This document shows, piece after piece, positions 8,480 through 18,221 of a DNA stretch of 64,000 nt. Made by a program: the position numbers and the translations under genes. Source of the DNA: Corynebacterium flavescens (GTDB taxonomy: Bacteria > Actinomycetota > Actinomycetes > Mycobacteriales > Mycobacteriaceae); contig NZ_VXKK01000026.1 of assembly GCF_008693105.1 (NCBI RefSeq), positions 1-64,000 of the forward strand, read 5' to 3'. A model generated the notes under the pieces. The model made no database searches. It was given only the letters and a program-made list of their open reading frames with translations, and was not told the origin of the DNA. Each line of letters begins with the position of its first letter. Position 1 is the first letter of the stretch.

Positions 8480-10081
8480 ATGACTGGATTTCGGATGCAA
8501 AGGCGCACCTTCTTCAAAGGCGCGTTACTCTTGACTGTCGGGGCAACGCTGGGACCTACCGTAGCGGCATGCTCATCCACGCACGACCAGGCGGAACCCG
8601 CAGGATACGAGGGTGAGCCTCGCCCGCTTCCTATTCCGCCGCTCCTCGAGTCGGAAGTGGAGGGAGACTCCCGGGTATTTAAGCTCGACGCCCAGGACGG
8701 CCATTCGGAGATTCTGCCCGGGGTAACTGGCACCCGCACGTGGGGTTTTAACGGAGCCTTCCTCGGACCTACCTTGCATGCGCGCCGCGGAGAAAAGGTC
8801 CGCGTCGAGGTGCACAACAGCCTCATCGAGATGACCACCGTACATTGGCACGGCATGAAGCTTCCCGCTTTTTCCGATGGCGGCCCTCATTCACCCATCG
8901 AGCCGGGGGATACCTGGACTCCCAGCTGGACGGTGGAGCAGCCAGCGGCCACGTTGTGGTACCACCCGCACCCCCACCTCGCTACTGCGGCGCATGCCTA
9001 TCGCGGTCTGGCGGGAATGTTCCTCATTGATGACGAGGTCACTGAAGCGCTTGACATCCCCCACGAGTATGGCGTCGATGACATTCCGCTGGTGATCATG
9101 GACGCGAAGTTCAGCGAGGACGGCCAGCTGGATCACTCCTCCGATTCCACGCTGGGTCTGCTGGGGACAACCCCCGTTGTCAACGGTATAACCAACGCTT
9201 CCTTCCAAGCCCAGACTCGGCGGGTGCGTCTGCGCCTGCTCAACGGGGCGTCGATGCGTTTTTATACCCTCGCTCTTTCCAATAAGAAGTCGATGCAGGT
9301 TATCGCCACGGATTCCGGGCTTCTCGAAGCCCCCATAGAAACCGATGAGATTTTGCTCGGCCCTGGCGAGCGAGTCGAAGTTCTGGTGGATGTCGAGCCC
9401 GAGAAAGAGATAACCCTAGAGTCTCTCCCACGGCGCGATAACTTCGGCATTCCCGAGGACGAATACTCGGTCGACTTCGGCTTTAAGGATAAGTTCGACA
9501 TCCTGCGACTGGTCGGCCCGAGCGCTGAAGCTCAGGAGGCACCGCCGGTACCCGAGGTACTGGATCCGGCCGCGGCCGAGACTCCTGCAACGGAGGGGCT
9601 GACGCACCGTGACTTCGTTCTCAACACCTTCATGATCAATGGCGAATCCATGGATATGTCGCGCGTTGACCTCACCATTGATCATGATGAGCCGGAGGTG
9701 TGGACTGTCACCAATGAAAACTCTGATTGGCCGCATAACTTCCACATCCACAATGCCCGTTTCAAGGTCCTATCCTTCTCCGGAACCGATGTTGAGGTCG
9801 CCCACGCTGGGTGGAAAGACCTTATCAATCTTCCTCCTAATGCCAGCGCGGATCTTGTGGTCGAGTTTGGACACTATCCCGACCCCACCATCGCCTACAT
9901 GTATCACTGCCACATGCTGCTGCACGAAGACGAGGGAATGATGGGACAGTTCGTCATAGTAAACAAGGGAGACAAGGCAGATGTCCGGGTGGAACCGGGA
10001 GCCTTGGTCTTTGAGAACAAAGACGCCCACTCGCAGCATGCGATGGGCGTGGTAGACACTTCGCGCAGTCCTTATGCCTAG
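8480..10081 (+). CDS. Tat-exported multicopper oxidase (CueO/bilirubin-oxidase type)
   Basis: A 533-residue copper enzyme that probably oxidises Cu(I) or phenolic compounds outside the membrane. A twin-arginine signal RRTFFKG at residues 8-14 is followed by a lipobox-like VAAC ending at residue 31, so it may also be lipid-anchored. Copper ligands are all visible: HWH at 122-124, HPHPH at 162-166, HNFHIH at 419-424 and HCHMLLHEDEGMM at 476-488, which holds the type 1 Cys, His and Met ligands. No Met-rich CueO-like segment is obvious. ATG at 8480 gives a six-residue n-region; a second ATG at 8495 would begin just before the twin arginine. Confidence 0.93.
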   Translation: MTGFRMQRRTFFKGALLLTVGATLGPTVAACSSTHDQAEPAGYEGEPRPLPIPPLLESEVEGDSRVFKLDAQDGHSEILPGVTGTRTWGFNGAFLGPTLHARRGEKVRVEVHNSLIEMTTVHWHGMKLPAFSDGGPHSPIEPGDTWTPSWTVEQPAATLWYHPHPHLATAAHAYRGLAGMFLIDDEVTEALDIPHEYGVDDIPLVIMDAKFSEDGQLDHSSDSTLGLLGTTPVVNGITNASFQAQTRRVRLRLLNGASMRFYTLALSNKKSMQVIATDSGLLEAPIETDEILLGPGERVEVLVDVEPEKEITLESLPRRDNFGIPEDEYSVDFGFKDKFDILRLVGPSAEAQEAPPVPEVLDPAAAETPATEGLTHRDFVLNTFMINGESMDMSRVDLTIDHDEPEVWTVTNENSDWPHNFHIHNARFKVLSFSGTDVEVAHAGWKDLINLPPNASADLVVEFGHYPDPTIAYMYHCHMLLHEDEGMMGQFVIVNKGDKADVRVEPGALVFENKDAHSQHAMGVVDTSRSPYA

Positions 10082-10135
10082 CTGAAAGCTAACACTGAGA
10101 CTGCGGTCGAGGCTGGGACTGAGGTTTTCTGCGCT

Positions 10136-10783
10136 TTACTGGGGAAGGTTATCCACGGCGTGCTGAGCCTCCTCTGCGGTGAACTTCTCGCCGTACTCGC
10201 TGGTGAGCTGGTCGTAGATGGCTGAAGGAGACATCGACATGTTGTCTTGATAAGACTTCGCCTTTTCCAGCGCAGCGGCGTTGTAGTCCGCGTCGAGATT
10301 GTCAATAGCGTACTGGGCTGCGTCAGGGCTAAATCCCTCGCCGTACTCGCTGGTGAGCTGGTCGTAGATGCCCTGCTGGGACATGTGCATCATCTTGGAA
10401 TACGTGCCGGCTTTCTTGAGCGCTGACTTATATTCGCGCGGTACGTCTGCTGCGGGGGCTGCCGGAGCTGGTTGCGCATTGCCATCTTCCTCAGGTGAGC
10501 CCGCTCCGGCTTCTTCCTGTGCTTCATTATTCGCCTGCAGGGCCTGGCTGGTAGTCGGTGCCGAGCTCGAGGTGGAGCCTTCGCTCTTTTCACCCATGGA
10601 GCCGAAAATGGCGAATACTGCTACGACCGCGATGATCCAGAACCACCACTTCTTCCAGATCGGCTTCTTGGGCTTGATCCCGCCATTGGATTGGGCTGCG
10701 AACTGCTGCGCCGCGGGGTTCTGCTGCGGCTGTGTCGCTACAGGGGACTGATTCTGAATCGGGGACTGATACGGGTTTGACAT
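10136..10783 (-). CDS. Ltp family (host cell surface-exposed lipoprotein domain) membrane protein
   Basis: A 215-residue protein: a Gln/Pro-rich N-terminus (1-35), a lysine cluster, one membrane segment WWFWIIAVVAVFAIFG at about 46-61, an Ala/Glu/Pro linker, then two tandem copies of a 50-residue helical repeat, each with IYDQLTSEYGE. The repeat matches the Ltp/PF07553 type, known from the S. thermophilus phage TP-J34 protein that blocks phage DNA entry. There is no lipobox, so here it is anchored by a transmembrane helix. Start ATG at 10783 has GGAAGG upstream. Its role in this host is unknown; phage exclusion is a possibility from the family only. Confidence 0.85.
   Translation of the reverse strand: MSNPYQSPIQNQSPVATQPQQNPAAQQFAAQSNGGIKPKKPIWKKWWFWIIAVVAVFAIFGSMGEKSEGSTSSSAPTTSQALQANNEAQEEAGAGSPEEDGNAQPAPAAPAADVPREYKSALKKAGTYSKMMHMSQQGIYDQLTSEYGEGFSPDAAQYAIDNLDADYNAAALEKAKSYQDNMSMSPSAIYDQLTSEYGEKFTAEEAQHAVDNLPQ
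10187..10370 (-). repeat. Two identical 34-bp direct repeats inside the Ltp gene
   Basis: The same 34 bases occur at 10187-10220 and 10337-10370, exactly 150 bases (50 codons) apart and in frame. They encode the shared core of the two helical repeats. Exact identity at the DNA level in a diverged background suggests recent duplication or gene conversion. Confidence 0.9.
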
Positions 10784-11124
10784 TGGGACAACCTTCCAAG
10801 GGAGGAGATAGAGAAACTTCTAGGAAAGCAGCCACCAAATATAAGCCGGTAGTTGCTAATCCTGCGCCGCCCCTAGTGAGCGGATAAACGTCATTGAAAC
10901 AGCCACGGCGGACATCCAAACCAATTCAGGGAACGTCTATTCGAACTGGGGTGAGCAATACTCACCTCAGGACTGGATCCTCCGAACTTTGGGGTCTCTG
11001 GTGGTGTGGCGCGTTCACTGCGCGCAGTGGCCAAAAACTTCAAAAAACTGGTCACTATTTACCGTGAACACGCCAGCGTGACATGAGTATGCGTGAGTGC
11101 GGCGCACGTGAATTGGGTTGAGAA
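10784..11124. other. Intergenic stretch without a recognisable gene
   Basis: It holds the promoter side of the Ltp gene. I see no convincing reading frame, RNA structure or repeat in the remainder. Confidence 0.5.
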
Positions 11125-11164
11125 AATCCCCGCCTCCAGCAAACTGCATGTGGAGACGGGGATT
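11125..11164 (-). terminator. Terminator after tRNA-Gln
   Basis: AATCCCCGcCTCCA (11125-11138) pairs with TGGAGACGGGGATT (11151-11164) with one mismatch; on the minus strand the stem ends in ATTTTCTC. It starts six bases past the tRNA. Confidence 0.8.
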
Positions 11165-11169
11165 AATTG

Positions 11170-11241
11170 CTTCCCCACCAGGACTCGAACCTAGAATGAC
11201 GGTACCAAAAACCGTAGTGTTGCCGATTACACCATGGGGAA
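11170..11241 (-). tRNA. tRNA-Gln (anticodon TTG)
   Basis: A 72-base cloverleaf on the minus strand: acceptor TTCCCCA/TGGGGAA, D stem GTGT/ACAC, anticodon stem ACGGT/ACCGT with loop TTTTGGT (anticodon UUG), T arm CTAGG-TTCGAGT-CCTGG, discriminator G. CCA is not encoded. Confidence 0.97.
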
Positions 11242-11378
11242 AGGATTCCTGGACTATATAACGCTATTGGCCAAAGCGAGCGCAAATCCTGCAGCCAGAT
11301 TAGGGTACCCGAGCCCGCAGTGTTGGGGAAAGAGGGGCTTGGTTAGTGGTGTCGCGGTTTCGCGATAGGCTAGAACCC

Positions 11379-11987
11379 ATGGTTCGACAGAGGATGACGG
11401 GCCGCGAACGTCGTGAGCAGCTCATTGCAATTGGGCGTTCCGCATTCGCGGAGTTGGGATTTAGCGGCACCAGCGTGGAGGAGATGGCCGCACGCGCGGG
11501 TGTGTCCAAACCCGTGGTCTATGAGCACTTCGGCGGCAAAGAGGGCCTCTACGCAGTCGTTATCGACCGTGAGCTCCTCGCCCTAGAGGAGCTCATTACT
11601 CGGGCCCTCGAAAGCGGAACGTGGCGCGAACGCATCGAAAACGCGGTCGTGGCTTTGCTGACCTATGTTGAGGAAGACACAGATGGTTTCCTTATCCTTG
11701 TCCGAGATTCAAAGCCGGGCGATCAGCGCAGCTTCTCCACGCTGCTTAACACCGCGGTCAACCAGGCTTCGCACTTCTTGGGAGAAGCCTTCGTGCGCCG
11801 CGGGCTCGATTCGGAACTGGCGCCCCTTTATGCCCAAGCGCTCGTGGGCATGGTGGCCATGACCGCCCAGTGGTGGCTCGATGAGCGCACGCCGGATAAG
11901 GAAGTCGTGGCCGCCCACATCGTAAATCTCAGTTGGAATGGATTGTCTGGAATGGAAGCAAAGCCCAAGCTCGGAGGAAAGCGTTAA
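11379..11987 (+). CDS. TetR family transcriptional regulator, upstream partner of mfd
   Basis: A 202-residue regulator with an N-terminal helix-turn-helix (GTSVEEMAARAGVSKPVVYEHFGGKEGLYA, residues about 26-55). I use the ATG at 11379; the longer frame to 11346 adds unlikely residues. The stop overlaps the mfd start (TAATG), so the two are translationally coupled. The same TetR-mfd pair is found at the matching place in M. tuberculosis (Rv1019-Rv1020, from memory). The ligand and targets are not known. Confidence 0.93.
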   Translation: MVRQRMTGRERREQLIAIGRSAFAELGFSGTSVEEMAARAGVSKPVVYEHFGGKEGLYAVVIDRELLALEELITRALESGTWRERIENAVVALLTYVEEDTDGFLILVRDSKPGDQRSFSTLLNTAVNQASHFLGEAFVRRGLDSELAPLYAQALVGMVAMTAQWWLDERTPDKEVVAAHIVNLSWNGLSGMEAKPKLGGKR

Positions 11988-14900
11988 TGAGTACTACTCC
12001 AATGCTGGGGGGACTGCTCAAAGTCTGCGCCACTGATCCCAAGCTCAAGGGGCTGCTCGCACAGGTGGGCGCCAAGAACCTCGCCATCACAGGTATCGAC
12101 CAAGCGCGGTCGTGGGCCATCGGCGCACTGGCTCATCGCACTCGCCTGCTGGTGGTGACAGCAACCGGGCGTGAGGCCGAAGACCTCACTGCGGAATTGC
12201 GTGCGATGGTGGGGGACAAGGTGGCCTTCTTTCCCGCGTGGGAAACCCTCCCGCACGAGAGGTTGAGCCCTGGTGCAGACATCGTCGGCAAGCGCGCACG
12301 GGTGCTCGACCACCTGGACGAGCTCTCCGTTGTGGTCACCGCCGCCCGTGGTTTTGCGCAGCCGATTCTGCGCGAGGTCGAAGGGCGAGCGCCACTCAAG
12401 CTCGTAGAGGGCGAGGAATACCAATTCGACCACGTGGTATCCGAGCTGCAGTTTCGTGCCTATAAGCACGTGGACATGGTGGCCAAGCGCGGCGAATGCG
12501 CCACCCGTGGCGGCATCGTTGACATTTTCCCCACCACGCTGGACTACCCGGTTCGCGTGGAGTTTTGGGGCGATGAAATCAGTGACATCCGTCAATTCTC
12601 TGTCGCGGATCAGCGCACCATCCCCGAAATACAGGTCGGGCATGTAGACGTCTATCCGGCTCGCGAGCTTCCCATTACCCAAGAAGTAGCCGCGCGCGCA
12701 GCCCAGCTGGCGGTGGAGTTTCCCGGAAACCCGGCCTTGGTCGAGCTTTTAAGCAAAGTGGGGGAGTACATCCCCTCCGAGGGAATGGAGGCGCTGCTGC
12801 CGGCCCTAAGCACCTCGGAGATGGTGACGTTGCCCGAGTTCATGCCGGGGGACACCCACGTGCTGCTCATAGCGCCGGAGCGGATCCATACCCGGGTTGC
12901 GGATCTGGAGTCGACCGATTCCGAGTTCCTTGCCGCCGGTTGGGAGGCCGCGGCCATGGGCGCGGATGGACCGCTGGCTACCGAGGGCCTCGACACGAGT
13001 GCGGGAAGCTACCGTTCCTTTGAATCGCTAGAGGTCACCGTGGAAAAGCACGGCATGCCGTTGTGGACTTTCTCCCCGCCAGGCATGCTCGTGGCCGATG
13101 AATCGCAGACCCTTCCCCTCGAATTTGAGGCGGGCCCAGCCCCGCGCGGTGACATCACAGCCATCGAGACTATGATGTCCGAGCTTTTGGCACACACCAA
13201 CGCTGGAGGGAGAGCCGCGTTTATTGCGCCTGCGCAAGGCGCAATCAAGCGCATGGTCGAGCGTTTTGCCGAGAAAGGCATTCGCACCAAGGTAGCCACG
13301 CCGGGCTGGGAGCCTAGCGCGGGCGAGGTCACCCTCTACCAGGCGTTGAGCCATGCCGGACTCGTATTCCCCAAGGTGCGCAAGCTCAAGGATGCGCAGG
13401 CGCTGCCGCTGGTTGTCATCACGGAGACTGATCTCACCGGCAACCGCGTCGGCGATATTGCCGGGGCCAAGCGTCGTCCGGCCAAGCGCCGCAACCGCGT
13501 TGACCCGCTGGCGCTGAAGCAGGGCGATTATGTCGTGCATGAGACGCACGGTATCGGTCGTTTTCTCAAGATGGCCGAGCGTACGATTCAGTCCGGTGAT
13601 GAGACCTCGCGGCGCGAATACATCGTCCTCGAGTACGCGCCAGCCAAGCGTGGGCAGCCGGCAGATCAGCTGTGGGTGCCCATGGATTCCCTCGATTTGC
13701 TGAGCAAGTACTCAGGCGGAGAGTCGCCGACTCTGTCCAAGATGGGCGGCTCGGATTGGAAGAATACCAAGAAGAAAGCACGCGCCGCTGTGCGAGAAAT
13801 CGCCGGCGAACTCGTGGAGCTCTACGCCAAGCGGCAGTCCGCGCCCGGGCATCAATTCGCCCCGGACACGCCCTGGCAGGCGGAGATGGAGGATAACTTC
13901 CCCTACGTCGAGACCGAAGACCAGATGTCTGCCATTGAGTCGGTCAAGCACGATATGGAATCCACGGTGCCCATGGACCGCGTCATTGTGGGCGACGTCG
14001 GTTATGGCAAGACCGAGGTAGCCGTGCGCGCGGCATTCAAGGCGGTGCAGGATGGGATGCAGGTCGCGGTTCTCGTGCCCACGACTCTGCTTGCCCAGCA
14101 GCACCATGAGACTTTTGTCGAGCGCATGTCCGGATTCCCCATCGAAATCAGGGTGCTCTCGCGCTTTACCTCGCCCAAAGAAACGAAGGAAACGCTCAAG
14201 GCTCTCGCGGATGGCACCGTTGACATCGTTATTGGTACCCACCGGCTGCTCCAGACTGGCGTGCACTGGAAGAACCTGGGGCTCGTCGTCGTCGACGAGG
14301 AGCAGCGCTTTGGCGTGGAGCACAAGGAACACATCAAGGCCTTGAAGGCCTCCGTCGATGTCTTGACCATGTCCGCCACTCCGATCCCGCGCACCCTGGA
14401 GATGTCTATGGCCGGGATCCGTGAGATGTCGACCATTCTTACCCCGCCGGAGGATAGGCACCCCGTGTTGACCTACGTCGGTGCCTATGAGGACAAGCAG
14501 GTTGTCGCCGCCATTCGCCGCGAGCTGTTGCGTGATGGACAGACCTTCTTCATCCACAACAAGGTGGCTGACATTGAGAAGAAGGCGCGCGAGCTGCGTG
14601 ACTTGGTTCCCGAGGCCCGCATCGTGGTCGCTCATGGGCAGATGAACGAGGAATTGCTCGAGCAAACAGTGCAGGGGTTCTGGGACCGGGAGTATGACGT
14701 GCTGGTGTGTACCACCATCGTGGAGACGGGCCTGGATATTCCCAATGCCAACACACTCATCGTGGAAAATGCCCACCACATGGGGCTCAGCCAGCTCCAC
14801 CAGCTACGCGGGCGCGTCGGGCGATCCCGGCAGCGCGGTTATGCCTACTTCCTTTATCCGAAGGGTGCCACGCTGACGGAGACTTCCTATGACCGCCTAG

Positions 14901-15640
14901 CAACCATTGCCCAGAACAACGATCTCGGTGCCGGTATGGCCGTGGCCATGAAAGACCTGGAGATGCGTGGTGCCGGAAACGTGCTTGGCGCGCAGCAATC
15001 CGGGCATATCGCCGGCGTCGGATTCGACCTTTATGTCCGTTTGGTCGGAGAGGCGGTAGATACCTTCAAAGCGCTCGCGAAGGGGGAGATCCCCAAGGCC
15101 ACGGATGATGGGCCGAAGGAGATTCGCATCGATCTTCCGGTTGATGCGCATATCCCGGAGAAGTACATCAACTCTGAGCGCCTGCGCCTAGAGGTCTACC
15201 GCAAGCTCGCCGCCTCCAAGAACAATCAGGATCTGCGCGTGGCTGTGGAGGAAATGGAGGACCGCTACGGTCCCATCCCGCGGGAAGTCACGCGCCTGCT
15301 CGCTGTAGCACGGCTCCGCCATCAGGCGCGCCGGGCCGGGGTTTCGGACATTACTGTGCAGGGCACTCGCATCAAGGTGCATCCGGTAGTCTTGCCTGAT
15401 TCCAAGCAGGTTCGCCTCAAACGCCTTTACCCGGGATCGACGTATCGTCCCGCGGCGCAGGCAATCCAGCTTTCCTTCCCCAAGGCCGGTCGAAACGTCA
15501 CCAGCCCCAAGCTGCGGGATGTTGAGCTTCTGCAGTGGATGAGTGATTTCTTGGCGAGAATGTTTGATCTAGACAAGCTCGACGTCATGGGAGGAGCCGC
15601 ACCGCAGGCAGGGGCGGAGGTAGTCTCCGTCAGCCAATAA
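11987..15640 (+). CDS. mfd: Transcription-repair coupling factor
   Basis: Removes RNA polymerase stalled at DNA damage and recruits UvrA. The 1217-residue protein has all parts: a UvrB-like N-terminal region, the CarD/RNA-polymerase-interaction domain at about residues 508-585 (KQGDYVVHETHGIGRF), the helicase domain with Walker A GDVGYGKTE near 668 and DEEQ near 770, QLRGRVGRS motif VI, the relay region after it, and the C-terminal TRCF domain. ATG at 11987 has GGAGG upstream and overlaps the TetR stop by one base. Confidence 0.98.
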   Translation: MSTTPMLGGLLKVCATDPKLKGLLAQVGAKNLAITGIDQARSWAIGALAHRTRLLVVTATGREAEDLTAELRAMVGDKVAFFPAWETLPHERLSPGADIVGKRARVLDHLDELSVVVTAARGFAQPILREVEGRAPLKLVEGEEYQFDHVVSELQFRAYKHVDMVAKRGECATRGGIVDIFPTTLDYPVRVEFWGDEISDIRQFSVADQRTIPEIQVGHVDVYPARELPITQEVAARAAQLAVEFPGNPALVELLSKVGEYIPSEGMEALLPALSTSEMVTLPEFMPGDTHVLLIAPERIHTRVADLESTDSEFLAAGWEAAAMGADGPLATEGLDTSAGSYRSFESLEVTVEKHGMPLWTFSPPGMLVADESQTLPLEFEAGPAPRGDITAIETMMSELLAHTNAGGRAAFIAPAQGAIKRMVERFAEKGIRTKVATPGWEPSAGEVTLYQALSHAGLVFPKVRKLKDAQALPLVVITETDLTGNRVGDIAGAKRRPAKRRNRVDPLALKQGDYVVHETHGIGRFLKMAERTIQSGDETSRREYIVLEYAPAKRGQPADQLWVPMDSLDLLSKYSGGESPTLSKMGGSDWKNTKKKARAAVREIAGELVELYAKRQSAPGHQFAPDTPWQAEMEDNFPYVETEDQMSAIESVKHDMESTVPMDRVIVGDVGYGKTEVAVRAAFKAVQDGMQVAVLVPTTLLAQQHHETFVERMSGFPIEIRVLSRFTSPKETKETLKALADGTVDIVIGTHRLLQTGVHWKNLGLVVVDEEQRFGVEHKEHIKALKASVDVLTMSATPIPRTLEMSMAGIREMSTILTPPEDRHPVLTYVGAYEDKQVVAAIRRELLRDGQTFFIHNKVADIEKKARELRDLVPEARIVVAHGQMNEELLEQTVQGFWDREYDVLVCTTIVETGLDIPNANTLIVENAHHMGLSQLHQLRGRVGRSRQRGYAYFLYPKGATLTETSYDRLATIAQNNDLGAGMAVAMKDLEMRGAGNVLGAQQSGHIAGVGFDLYVRLVGEAVDTFKALAKGEIPKATDDGPKEIRIDLPVDAHIPEKYINSERLRLEVYRKLAASKNNQDLRVAVEEMEDRYGPIPREVTRLLAVARLRHQARRAGVSDITVQGTRIKVHPVVLPDSKQVRLKRLYPGSTYRPAAQAIQLSFPKAGRNVTSPKLRDVELLQWMSDFLARMFDLDKLDVMGGAAPQAGAEVVSVSQ

Positions 15641-15833
15641 GCGCTCTGTATCCGGAGTGGGGGGGTAAGACCCCAGACTTTGCAGAACTTAATGAGATGA
15701 ATATCACTTTTAATATTAGAATGTGACATGCCCCATGTGGTGCGATGTAGGGAAGAAGATGCCGTGATCTTTGAGGCTGCGTCAAAGTTCGCAGAATTAA
15801 CAGCCGGGGGAGGGCTCCTGCCCGAAACTGTCT

Positions 15834-16643
15834 GTGTCCTTAGCGTGGGGAAGCGACATGCTTTCCGTCCAACAGGGCCTTAAGGGCTCAAGGAGTCTCA
15901 GAGATTATGAACCAGCACTTCACCGCACCGGCCGCGAGACCTTCTGCAATGAGGCCGAGTTCGGCGGCTACACCGTCGATGGGTCTTTCGGGGAGTACAT
16001 GCTCGTTGATACGCGCTACTGCGCCCGCATTCCCGAGGGCTCCGATCCAGTGGAGGTGGCGCCCATTCTGTGCGCCGGCGTGACCGTGTACAAGGCTTTG
16101 AAGGTTTCTGGGGCCAGCCCAGGCCAGTTCGGCGTTATCTCTGGCATCGGCGGCCTAGGCCACCTAGCGGTGCAATATGCGGTGGCCATGGGGATGAGGG
16201 TCATCGCGGTCGACATCGCGGACGACAAGCTCAACCTGGCCAAGCGGCATGGCGCAGAGTTCACGGTCAATGCCCGTAGTGAGGATCCGGCGGAGGCAGT
16301 CGCCGAATATACCTCGGGTGGTGCGCACGCAGTGATCGTCACGGCGGTGCATCCCGACGCCTTTGGCCAGGCAGTAGGGATGGCGCGCAAGGCAGGGACC
16401 ATTGTTTTCAATGGCCTTCCCGCAGGGGAGTTCCCCGCCTCCATCTTCGATATCGTGCTAAACGGCCTGACCATCCGCGGTTCCCTCGTCGGCACGCGTC
16501 AGGACCTAGAGGAGGCCCTCGACTTCTATGCGCGTGGCAAGATCAACCCTACGGTTAAAGAAGTAAAGCTTGGCGACGCCAACGAGATCATCCAGGGCCT
16601 CGTCGATGGCGCCATCGACGGGCGTCGCGTCATCCGCTACTAG
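15834..16643 (+). pseudogene. adhA: adhA remnant: zinc alcohol dehydrogenase lacking its N-terminal catalytic part
   Basis: From about 15927 the frame matches corynebacterial AdhA (as I recall it) to the normal C-terminus: TGRETFCNEAEFGGYTVDGS, the Rossmann motif GIGGLGHLAVQYA, and the end DGRRVIRY. A complete enzyme is about 345 residues. The first 110-130 residues, with the catalytic zinc ligands (CHTDLH and GHEG motifs), and most of the structural zinc Cys cluster are absent. The 31 residues before the match (from the ATG at 15834) resemble nothing. Only about 290 bases separate mfd from the matching part, so the missing segment is deleted rather than frameshifted. An open 269-codon frame remains, so a short protein could still be made. 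Confidence 0.8.
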
Positions 16644-16675
16644 GTGTGCTGAGCCTTGTGGGGTATGTAGGAGAG

Positions 16676-18163
16676 CTAGAAAGAGATCTGGCCGTTGAGC
16701 AAACCCCACACGGCCGCTACCGCGCCCACAGAGATGATGGTGACGACGCACCATTCGAAGGCGTTGAAGATGCGCTCCTTCTTGTATATCCGGGTTCCTA
16801 CATAGGGGATAAGACCGGGAACAACCGCCAAGGCGCCCAAGAGAACATAAACTGGGTCGGCGGCGTAGATAAGCCAGAGAGAATAGACAAAAGCCACGGT
16901 GGCAACCACTAAGTGCTTGCGGTTTTGGCGGGTGCTCACCTCGGGCCCGGAAAGATCGAAAGCAGCGCCCTTACGCGTCCGGTTGAGACCTTGGCCGCGC
17001 ACGGTGAGCAACAAGAGATACAACGAGGAAAAGATATAGGGCAAGAGGTACATGATGGTCGCGAGCTGGACCATGGCGTTGTATGAGGTCTCGTTGAGGA
17101 AGAACACGATGATGAAGAACTGAATCACGCAGGTCGATACTAACTGTGCGGCCCATGGAGAACCCGCCTTGTTTATGGTGCCGATCCGCTGAGGCAGCAG
17201 GCCGTCGAAAGCCATCATGACGATGGGCTCGGCGCACAAGGTTTGCCAGGAAACATAGGCGCCCAGTACTGATAGGCACAGTCCGATGGAGATGAGCGCG
17301 CCGCCCCACGGGCCAACGGCGGCGGTGAGCACCGATGCCATCGAATTATCGGGCAAGGCGGCGAGGTCTTCTTGGCTGAGTACGCCGAAGGATAGCGTGG
17401 ACACGGATACCAAAAGCACCAGCACGGAGAAGAAGCCGATGATCGTCGCGCGACTGACATCGGAGCGGGTGCGGGCCTGCTTGGAATAGACCGAAGCGCC
17501 TTCCACACCGATGAAGACCCAGACGGTAAAGAGCATAATTCCCTGGATCTGCTTAAAAACCGACGTGTCTGTGCTCGTTCCCCAGAAATCGAAGCTGAAC
17601 TTGTCCCAACTAAAGCCCAAGAATGCGACTAGGACAATGAAGGCGAGGATGGGCAGGATCTTGGCCACCGCCGTGACCATATTCATGAACGCAGCTTGTT
17701 TAATCCCGCGGGTCAAGAGCGCAAAGATGCCCCAAGACAAGACGGAGACCGCAATGGCTGAGGTCCAGCGGTGATCGCTATCAAAGATGGGCAGATAGAA
17801 GCCGACAGTGTTGAAGAATAACGTGGCATAGCCCACCTGGGCCACGACCGAGCCGAGCCAGTAGCCCCAACCCGCGGCGAAGCCGATGAAGTCACCGAGT
17901 CCTGCGCGCACGTAGGAATACACCCCGGATTCCAGGTGGGGCTTGCGGTGAGCCAAGATCTGAAAGACGAAGGTCACCGACAACATGCCCATGCCGGCGA
18001 TGAGCCAACCTATGAGCATGGCGCCGGGCCCGGCGACGGAGGCGATGTTTTGGGGGATGGAGAAGATTCCGGCGCCGACGGTGGAGCCGATAATGAGAGC
18101 CACAAGTGTCCACATATTGACGGTGTGGGACTTCTTTCCGAGCGGAGAGGTGCTGGAGGTCAT
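16676..18163 (-). CDS. Basic amino acid/polyamine antiporter (APA) family transporter
   Basis: A 495-residue inner-membrane protein with about 12-13 hydrophobic segments. IIGSTVGAGIFSIPQNIA in the first segment is the signature of the ArcD/LysI/CadB group, which exchange arginine/ornithine or lysine. C. glutamicum LysI is of similar size and is the likeliest relative, but I cannot separate lysine from arginine/ornithine exchange by eye. The gene is on the opposite strand to its neighbours between mfd and mazG, a position where M. tuberculosis has nothing, so it is an insertion in this lineage. Confidence 0.87.
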   Translation of the reverse strand: MTSSTSPLGKKSHTVNMWTLVALIIGSTVGAGIFSIPQNIASVAGPGAMLIGWLIAGMGMLSVTFVFQILAHRKPHLESGVYSYVRAGLGDFIGFAAGWGYWLGSVVAQVGYATLFFNTVGFYLPIFDSDHRWTSAIAVSVLSWGIFALLTRGIKQAAFMNMVTAVAKILPILAFIVLVAFLGFSWDKFSFDFWGTSTDTSVFKQIQGIMLFTVWVFIGVEGASVYSKQARTRSDVSRATIIGFFSVLVLLVSVSTLSFGVLSQEDLAALPDNSMASVLTAAVGPWGGALISIGLCLSVLGAYVSWQTLCAEPIVMMAFDGLLPQRIGTINKAGSPWAAQLVSTCVIQFFIIVFFLNETSYNAMVQLATIMYLLPYIFSSLYLLLLTVRGQGLNRTRKGAAFDLSGPEVSTRQNRKHLVVATVAFVYSLWLIYAADPVYVLLGALAVVPGLIPYVGTRIYKKERIFNAFEWCVVTIISVGAVAAVWGLLNGQISF

Positions 18164-18221
18164 TAGAATAAAATACCCCGTGCGCGACGCTGCGGGGCCA
18201 ATACGCCTATACTCCTAGCCC

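Noticed and set aside
13712..14800. 362-codon open frame on the minus strand inside mfd
   Set aside because: It lies wholly antisense to the conserved helicase part of mfd and shows no family feature; a by-product of high GC codon use.
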